Positions 59,301 to 64,000 of a stretch of DNA of 64,000 nucleotides are shown piece after piece. The translations under genes were made by a program, and so were the position numbers. Numbering within the stretch: position 1 is the first letter of the stretch; every line of letters starts with the position of its first letter. This DNA comes from Xenorhabdus sp. IM139775. Lineage in GTDB: Bacteria; Pseudomonadota; Gammaproteobacteria; Enterobacterales; Enterobacteriaceae. The notes under the pieces were generated by a model that was given only the letters and a program-made list of their open reading frames with translations, had not been told where the DNA came from and did not search any database. The DNA is taken from the NCBI RefSeq assembly GCF_028598745.1, contig NZ_JAQRFK010000003.1, positions 1 through 64,000 on the forward strand, in the 5' to 3' direction.

Positions 59301-59845
59301 ATGCGATAAGGTGATTCGCTGCCCATCGGGAAGAGATCAAATAAGGCACCGCGCGTCGCAAATTCGCCATGTTCCAGTACCTGTTCAACGCTACGATAGC
59401 CTGCCTGTTCTAACTCGGTCCGCAGTTTGTCACGAGAAAGACGCTGCCCCTTGTGCATGATCAGGGCATGGCCCTTAAGATACGCGTGTGGGCAGACACG
59501 TTGCATCAAGGTATTGACGGGAAGGATTAATGCCCCTTTCGTCATAAAAGGTAAATGATAAAGCGTGGACAGGCGGTTGGAGATGATTTCTTGGTGAGGA
59601 GAAAAACTATCGTAAGGCAAAGTTTCCCAATCTGACATAGTATTTATTGGTGCGTGGGTGAACTGTTGAATTTCATCACGCAATCGCAGGGCATTCTGCA
59701 TATCTCTTGTCACCAGCAGAATTGGCCCTGAGTGACGATCAATGATTTCTGCACATTCAACGGCACAGGCTGCGCCAGTCAAATGACCTAGATAGCGGGT
59801 ATCACCGCGGCGTTCAGGAAGTTGATAACGATATTTTGCTGACAT
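56393..59845 (-). CDS. mfd: Transcription-repair coupling factor Mfd
   Basis: 1150 residues (E. coli 1148). N-terminal UvrB-homology module, RNA polymerase-interacting domain with VHLEHGVGRYQGL, then the RecG-like translocase: Walker A GDVGFGKTEVAMRAAF, DEEH box IVDEEHRFGVRHKE, TATPIPRTLNMA and QLRGRVGRSHHQAYAYLL. C-terminal TRCF domain follows. Removes RNA polymerase stalled at lesions and recruits UvrA. Divergent from lolC across a ~200-nt promoter region. Confidence 0.97.
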   Translation of the reverse strand: MSAKYRYQLPERRGDTRYLGHLTGAACAVECAEIIDRHSGPILLVTRDMQNALRLRDEIQQFTHAPINTMSDWETLPYDSFSPHQEIISNRLSTLYHLPFMTKGALILPVNTLMQRVCPHAYLKGHALIMHKGQRLSRDKLRTELEQAGYRSVEQVLEHGEFATRGALFDLFPMGSESPYRIDFFDDEIDSLRTFDVDTQRTLAEVEKISLLPAHEFPTDQAAIELFRRQWREQFEVRRDAEHVYQQVSKKMLPAGIEYWQPLFFEQPLPAIFDYLPENTLLITQNLTTAAERFWQDAKQRFERRKVDPMRPLLAPEQLWLPVNKLFSELKNWPRIEVDNGPLPQKVRNTNLAYHPLPDLSVAAQQKAPWDKLRRFMEQFSGEGKIVFSVESEGRRESVQDLLSRIKINPVKINQLTDADRPGHYLMVGAAEHGFVDEDNHLALICESDMLGERVSRRRQDNRRTINTDTLIRNLAELRHGQPVVHLEHGVGRYQGLITLEAGGIQAEYLILTYAGEDKLYVPVSSLHLISRYAGGAEESAPLHKLGGEAWGKARQKAAEKVRDVAAELLDVYAQRAVKPGFAFENDREQYQLFCQSFPFDTTPDQEQAINAVLADMCEPIAMDRLICGDVGFGKTEVAMRAAFLSITNNKQVAVLVPTTLLAQQHYDNFRDRFANWPVHLEVMSRFRSAKEQQQVIDMAAEGKVDIIIGTHKLLQSDLRWKDLGLLIVDEEHRFGVRHKERIKSIRADVDVLTLTATPIPRTLNMAMSGMRDLSIIATPPARRLAVKTFVREYDSLVVRESILREILRGGQVYYLYNDVENIEKAKARLEELVPEARIVVGHGQMRERDLERVMTDFHHQRFNVLICTTIIETGIDIPSANTIIIERADHFGLAQLHQLRGRVGRSHHQAYAYLLTPHPKAMTSDAKKRLEAIASLEDLGAGFALATHDLEIRGAGELLGEDQSGQMASIGFTLYMELLESAVDALKEGREPSLEDLTNNQTEIELRMPVLLPDDYIPDVNMRLSFYKRIASAQDNGELNELKVELIDRFGALPDPGRQLLQSAAIRLIAQRLGIKRIEAHEKGGFIEFGSHNKVEPNYLIGLLQTQPKVYRLDGPFKLKFMTDLTEHVSRLSFIQQLLENFVQHQIEA

Positions 59846-60043
59846 AAGTATTTGGTATGTGTTCTCTAAGATTCAGTCCATTCCCAACACATTTTTACCC
59901 AGTAGCCTTACAATAAATACGCTGGCAGGTTGAGAGAAAGTAAAAAAAACGGCAGAACCGGGGTACGGGTGGTTCCATAAAGTATTGCTACCCTTTATTA
60001 TCCCCGAACACTTTGCTTTGGCAACAGGGGCGTAACAGATTTC

Positions 60044-61246
60044 ATGTTTCAATCTGTCTCATTATTTATAGGATTGCGCTATATGCGCGGGCGGGCGGTC
60101 GATAAATTTGGCCGTTTTGTTTCATGGCTGTCTGCAATTGGCATTACGCTGGGCGTAGCGGCTTTGATCACGGTATTGTCAGTGATGAACGGCTTTGAGC
60201 GTTCACTGGAAAGCAGCATTCTGGGTTTTATGCCACAGGCTGTCATTACCTCAGAAAAAGGATCTATCAGCCCGCTAGAACATCCGGGTAGCCAGCTTGC
60301 GGGATTAAAGGGGGTTAATCGCATGACCCCCATCGTACAAGGGGATGTGGTCCTACAGAGCCATCACAATGTGGGTGTGGGTGTCATGCTGGGTATTAAC
60401 CATGACGAATATGCACCGTTGGCAGAGCATCTTGTCAATGTTGATCGAAGCCAACTACAACCCGGACGTTATTTTGTCATTCTGGGCGAAAAACTGGCGG
60501 CAAAATTGGGGGTAAAACGGGGTGACCCAATCCGGATCATTGTGCCGAGTGCCAGCCAGTTAACGCCAATGGGCAGAATTCCCAGCCAGCGTTTATTCAC
60601 GGTGGCGGGCACATTTTTTGCCAACAGTGAGGTTGATGGGACAGAAATGCTGGTCAATCAACAGGATGCGGCCAGATTGTTGCGCTATCCGCTGGGGAAT
60701 ATTACCGGCTGGCGTTTGTACCTCAATCAGCCACTAACAGTCGATGAATTGAGTCAGCAAACCCTTCCGGAAGGGCTGGTCTGGAAAGATTGGCGCGAAC
60801 GCAAGGGCGAGTTTTTTCAGGCGGTTCGCATGGAAAAAAATATGATGGGATTATTGTTGAGCCTAATCATTGCGGTCGCTGCATTTAACATTATCACGTC
60901 TCTCTCTTTGCTGGTGATGGAAAAACAGGGTGAAATTGCTATTTTGCAGACGCAAGGGCTGACCCGCCGTCAGGTAATGGCCATTTTTATGATCCAAGGG
61001 GCGGGAGCGGGCATCCTCGGTGCTTTATTGGGAACGGGATTGGGCGTGTTGCTCTCCAGCCAGTTAAATCATCTTATGCCGATTATCGGCCTGCTGGCGG
61101 AAGGCATTCAATTACCGGTTGCGATTGATGCCACGCAAGTGATGATGATTGCCATGAGTGCCATGCTGATCGCCTTAATATCGACTTTATACCCTTCCTG
61201 GCGTGCGGCTGCCACCCAACCTGCTGAGGCTTTACGTTATGAGTAA
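60044..61246 (+). CDS. lolC: Lipoprotein-releasing ABC transporter permease LolC
   Basis: 400 residues (E. coli 399). N-terminal TM segment in [28 protein letters not shown] with the MNGFE motif, periplasmic MacB-like domain (about 50-245), and three further TM segments (265-390) with the FtsX-type cytoplasmic loop [16 protein letters not shown]. LolCDE extracts lipoproteins from the inner membrane for LolA. LolC holds the LolA-docking hook. Its stop overlaps lolD by 8 nt. Confidence 0.96.
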   Translation: MFQSVSLFIGLRYMRGRAVDKFGRFVSWLSAIGITLGVAALITVLSVMNGFERSLESSILGFMPQAVITSEKGSISPLEHPGSQLAGLKGVNRMTPIVQGDVVLQSHHNVGVGVMLGINHDEYAPLAEHLVNVDRSQLQPGRYFVILGEKLAAKLGVKRGDPIRIIVPSASQLTPMGRIPSQRLFTVAGTFFANSEVDGTEMLVNQQDAARLLRYPLGNITGWRLYLNQPLTVDELSQQTLPEGLVWKDWRERKGEFFQAVRMEKNMMGLLLSLIIAVAAFNIITSLSLLVMEKQGEIAILQTQGLTRRQVMAIFMIQGAGAGILGALLGTGLGVLLSSQLNHLMPIIGLLAEGIQLPVAIDATQVMMIAMSAMLIALISTLYPSWRAAATQPAEALRYE

Positions 61247-61940
61247 TCACCCTTTGTTACTTTGTCATCATCTGTGCAAAAAATATCAGGAAGGGAAAAT
61301 TTCGACAGAAGTGTTAAAGAATGTCACTTTTTCCATGCAGCAAGGCGAAATAATGGCCATTGTCGGCAGTTCGGGGTCGGGCAAAAGTACACTTTTGCAC
61401 TTGCTCGGGGGTCTGGATTCACCGACCTCGGGTGAAGTGCTTTTCAAGGGGCAATCCCTTAACCAAATGTCTTCATCTGCGCGGGCAGAACTACGTAACC
61501 GGGAAATTGGCTTTATTTATCAGTTTCACCATTTATTGCCTGATTTTACGGCACTGGAGAATGTGGCGATGCCCCTGCTGATTGGGGGGCAAAAACGCCA
61601 TGCTCAACCAAAAGCGCGGGATATGCTGGCCGCGGTCGGCTTGGAACATCGGGCGCATCACCGGCCATCTGAACTGTCGGGGGGGGAACGTCAACGTGTC
61701 GCCATTGCGCGGGCACTGGTCAACGAACCTTCACTGGTATTGGCGGATGAGCCAACGGGTAACCTTGACCAGCGAAATGCAGACAGTGTGTTTGAACTGT
61801 TGCAAGCATTGAATCAACGGCAAGGCACGGCATTTCTGGTGGTCACCCATGATCTGAAATTAGCTGGGCAACTGACACGTCAGGTAGAAATGCGTGATGG
61901 GTATTTACAGGACGAACCAACCCTGACGGGGGAGATGTAA
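61239..61940 (+). CDS. lolD: Lipoprotein-releasing system ATPase LolD
   Basis: 233 residues from [20 protein letters not shown] (E. coli 233), overlapping the end of lolC. Walker [21 protein letters not shown]-loop [12 protein letters not shown], signature [16 protein letters not shown], Walker [12 protein letters not shown] and H-loop [17 protein letters not shown] is the LolD-specific motif contacting LolC/E. TAATG joins it to lolE. Confidence 0.97.
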   Translation: MSNHPLLLCHHLCKKYQEGKISTEVLKNVTFSMQQGEIMAIVGSSGSGKSTLLHLLGGLDSPTSGEVLFKGQSLNQMSSSARAELRNREIGFIYQFHHLLPDFTALENVAMPLLIGGQKRHAQPKARDMLAAVGLEHRAHHRPSELSGGERQRVAIARALVNEPSLVLADEPTGNLDQRNADSVFELLQALNQRQGTAFLVVTHDLKLAGQLTRQVEMRDGYLQDEPTLTGEM

Positions 61941-63187
61941 TGGTAAATCTGCCGCTTGCATTATTTACCGCATTACGATTCAGCCGGGGCCGACGTCGTT
62001 CAGGCATGGTTTCCCTGATCTCTGTCATTTCAACGCTGGGTATTATGCTGGGTGTCGCGGTACTGATTATTGGCCTGAGTGCCATGAATGGTTTTGAGCG
62101 GGAACTGCAAAACCGGATACTTTCTGTGGTTCCACATGGGCAGATTTATGCGGTGGATCAGCCTTTTCAGGATTGGGAAACGGCGCTTAAGCGGGTAAAA
62201 CAGACACCGGGTATTGTCGGTGCCTCTCCCTATATTGAGTTTACCGGCCTGATGGAGCGTGGCGAAAAGCTCCATGCGATACAGGTACGGGGGATTGATC
62301 TGGCGACAGAGATAAGCGTGAGTAGCTTGCCTCAGTTTGTGCTTAATGGGGCATGGAAAACGTTCAGTGCAGGAAACAATCAGGTGATTTTGGGGCAGGG
62401 GGTGGCTGATTCGCTGCATGTGAAACAAGGTGATTGGGTGACGGTCATGATCCCCAATAACGATGCCAGCCTGAAACTGTTACAGCCTAAGCGTATCCGT
62501 TTACAAGTCGCGGGTATTTTCCAGTTGAGTGGCATGCTGGATCACAGTTTAGCCTTGGTTCCGTTGCCTGATGCCCAGCGCTATCTGGATTACGCCAATG
62601 CAATCACAGGGATTGCCATTAAAGCAGATAATGTTTTTGCCGCAGAGCAGCGTGTCTGGGACGCCGGTAACGCGACGGGGAAATATGTGTATATCAGCAC
62701 ATGGATCAAAGATTACGGCTATATGTACAACGATATCCAGATGGTGCGCAGCATCATGTATCTGGCGATGGTTCTGGTTATTGGCGTCGCTTGCTTCAAT
62801 ATTATTTCAACGCTGATTATGGCCGTGAAGGATAAAAGCAGCGATGTCGCCATCCTGCGTACTTTGGGTGCCAAGGATAGCCATATCAGGGCCATTTTTT
62901 TATGGTATGGCTTGCTCACAGGCATGATAGGCAGCCTGATCGGTGTGGTTGTCGGGATTTTCACATCATTAAATCTGACGACTATCATTAAGGGATTGGA
63001 AAAGCTGCTTGGACGCCAACTCCTTTCAGGCGATATCTATTTTATCGATTTTCTGCCATCAGAATTGCATCTCACGGATGTGCTTTATGTTCTGCTAACG
63101 GCATTGGTATTAAGTTTGTTGGCGAGTTGGTATCCTGCTCGTCGGGCGAGTAAACTTGATCCAGCGCGGATTTTGAGTGGTCAATAA
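61940..63187 (+). CDS. lolE: Lipoprotein-releasing ABC transporter permease LolE
   Basis: 415 residues (E. coli 414). Same architecture as LolC: TM1 with [28 protein letters not shown], periplasmic domain, and three TM helices with [21 protein letters not shown]. Ends [20 protein letters not shown], typical of LolE. LolE binds the lipoprotein substrate. Its ATG shares a base with the lolD stop. Confidence 0.96.
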   Translation: MVNLPLALFTALRFSRGRRRSGMVSLISVISTLGIMLGVAVLIIGLSAMNGFERELQNRILSVVPHGQIYAVDQPFQDWETALKRVKQTPGIVGASPYIEFTGLMERGEKLHAIQVRGIDLATEISVSSLPQFVLNGAWKTFSAGNNQVILGQGVADSLHVKQGDWVTVMIPNNDASLKLLQPKRIRLQVAGIFQLSGMLDHSLALVPLPDAQRYLDYANAITGIAIKADNVFAAEQRVWDAGNATGKYVYISTWIKDYGYMYNDIQMVRSIMYLAMVLVIGVACFNIISTLIMAVKDKSSDVAILRTLGAKDSHIRAIFLWYGLLTGMIGSLIGVVVGIFTSLNLTTIIKGLEKLLGRQLLSGDIYFIDFLPSELHLTDVLYVLLTALVLSLLASWYPARRASKLDPARILSGQ

Positions 63188-63188
63188 T

Positions 63189-64000
63189 ATGCGAGTACTT
63201 CATCGGCACGGCAAATTTCATCGAGTCAGACGATTACGGCGTCAGCGTTTGCATAAACAAAACTTTTACAGGGATATTCGATTGGCAAATAAAAGAGAAA
63301 AACCCTATGTGGTGGTGCTGACAGGAGCAGGTATTTCTGCCGAGTCAGGCATTCGGACATTTCGTTCTTCCGATGGCCTGTGGGAAGAACATCGCGTCGA
63401 AGATGTTGCGACGCCTGAAGGTTTCCAGCGTGATCCTGATCTGGTTCAGGCATTTTACAATGCACGCCGGGAGCAACTCCAGCAACCGGCGATCCAGCCT
63501 AATGCCGCACATGCGGCTTTGGCAGAACTCGAACGCGAACTGGGTGACCATTTTTTGCTGGTAACACAGAATATTGATGATCTGCATGAACGGGCGGGAA
63601 GCCATCGTGTCCTGCATATGCACGGTGAATTACTGAAAGCCCGGTGTTGTCAGTCCGGGCAGGTGGTTGAGTGGACGACCAACCTGACCATGGAAGATCG
63701 TTGCCATTGTTGCCAATTCCCGTCGCCACTGCGTCCTCATGTCGTCTGGTTTGGGGAAATGCCATTAGGTATGGAACAGATTTATTCTGCCTTAGCCGAT
63801 GCCGATATCTTTATTGCGATCGGGACATCGGGTCACGTTTACCCCGCAGCAGGTTTTGTGCATGAAGCTAAATTGTCCGGGGCACAGACTGTGGAGTTGA
63901 ATCTTGAACCTAGTCAGGTTGAAAACCTGTTTGATGAAAAACATTATGGCCATGCCAGTAAAATAGTTGCTCAATATGTTCAATCCTTCATTCAGCAGAT
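63189..64000 (+). CDS. cobB: NAD-dependent protein deacylase CobB (partial, runs off the window)
   Basis: 270 complete codons with no stop before the window end; family length suggests only a few are missing. It is the long form, with an Arg/Lys/His-rich leader ([20 protein letters not shown]) before the sirtuin core at [20 protein letters not shown]. Core marks: FYNARREQ with the Tyr/Arg pair linked to desuccinylation, [12 protein letters not shown], catalytic His in LHMHGELL, Zn cysteines CCQSG and CHCC, GEMPLG and [12 protein letters not shown]. Class III sirtuin. Begins one base after lolE; E. coli nagK, normally between, is absent. Confidence 0.95.
   Translation, partial: MRVLHRHGKFHRVRRLRRQRLHKQNFYRDIRLANKREKPYVVVLTGAGISAESGIRTFRSSDGLWEEHRVEDVATPEGFQRDPDLVQAFYNARREQLQQPAIQPNAAHAALAELERELGDHFLLVTQNIDDLHERAGSHRVLHMHGELLKARCCQSGQVVEWTTNLTMEDRCHCCQFPSPLRPHVVWFGEMPLGMEQIYSALADADIFIAIGTSGHVYPAAGFVHEAKLSGAQTVELNLEPSQVENLFDEKHYGHASKIVAQYVQSFIQQ

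Noticed and set aside
1..64000. CRISPR arrays, insertion sequences, prophage genes, secondary-metabolite or toxin-complex clusters
   Set aside because: Looked for on both strands; no spaced direct repeats of CRISPR type, no transposase or integrase, and no phage structural or NRPS/PKS genes were seen.

Overview
The window is bacterial chromosome from an enterobacterium. Almost every gene has a close Escherichia coli counterpart in E. coli-like order, but with lower G+C, AT-rich spacers and lineage-specific gains and losses. My best guess is the Morganellaceae, Xenorhabdus/Photorhabdus-like. That is an inference from protein similarity and gene content; no marker gene here proves it. Functions are assigned by recognising protein families and remembered E. 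coli sequences, with no database search.

Layout. (1) 1-1508: accessory tail beside tRNA-Pro(GGG), with a nested inverted repeat, a HigB/HigA-like toxin-antitoxin pair with three operator-like palindromes, and coding debris. (2) 1509-10407: the conserved block proL-lapC(yejM)-yejL-yejK-rplY-radD-rsuA-bcr-yejG. (3) 10484-22026: mepS, lpxT, two tiny secreted pilin-like proteins, efpL, mtr, a Nudix gene, a solitary fruK with a Cra operator, nfo, yeiH, yeiE and lysP. (4) 22256-27392: a siderophore import operon (binding protein, permease, ATPase, TonB-dependent receptor), Yiu-like, where E. coli has cirA. (5) 28057-34194: plaP with a leader ORF, dld, sbcB, tmaR and an NAD(P)-binding protein. (6) 34301-50344: rne and rluC (divergent), yceF, then the lipid/cell-envelope cluster yceD-rpmF-plsX-fabH-fabD-fabG-acpP-fabF-pabC-mltG-tmk-holB-ycfH. 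(7) 50398-64000: hinT, lpoB, thiK, nagZ, ndh, a reshaped ycfJ, mfd, lolC-lolD-lolE and a cobB cut by the window end.

The genes are mostly housekeeping: fatty acid synthesis, envelope assembly and lipoprotein sorting, DNA/RNA maintenance, amino acid, polyamine and iron uptake. No prophage, insertion sequence, CRISPR array or biosynthetic cluster is visible. I did not find a convincing large new system. The most notable items are the paired mini-pilins, the YcfJ-like protein with a replaced centre, the orphan fruK that keeps a Cra site (with ptsG also absent from its usual place), the leader ORF overlapping plaP, and several short tandem repeats (13, 15 and 18 nt) in or beside otherwise conserved genes.
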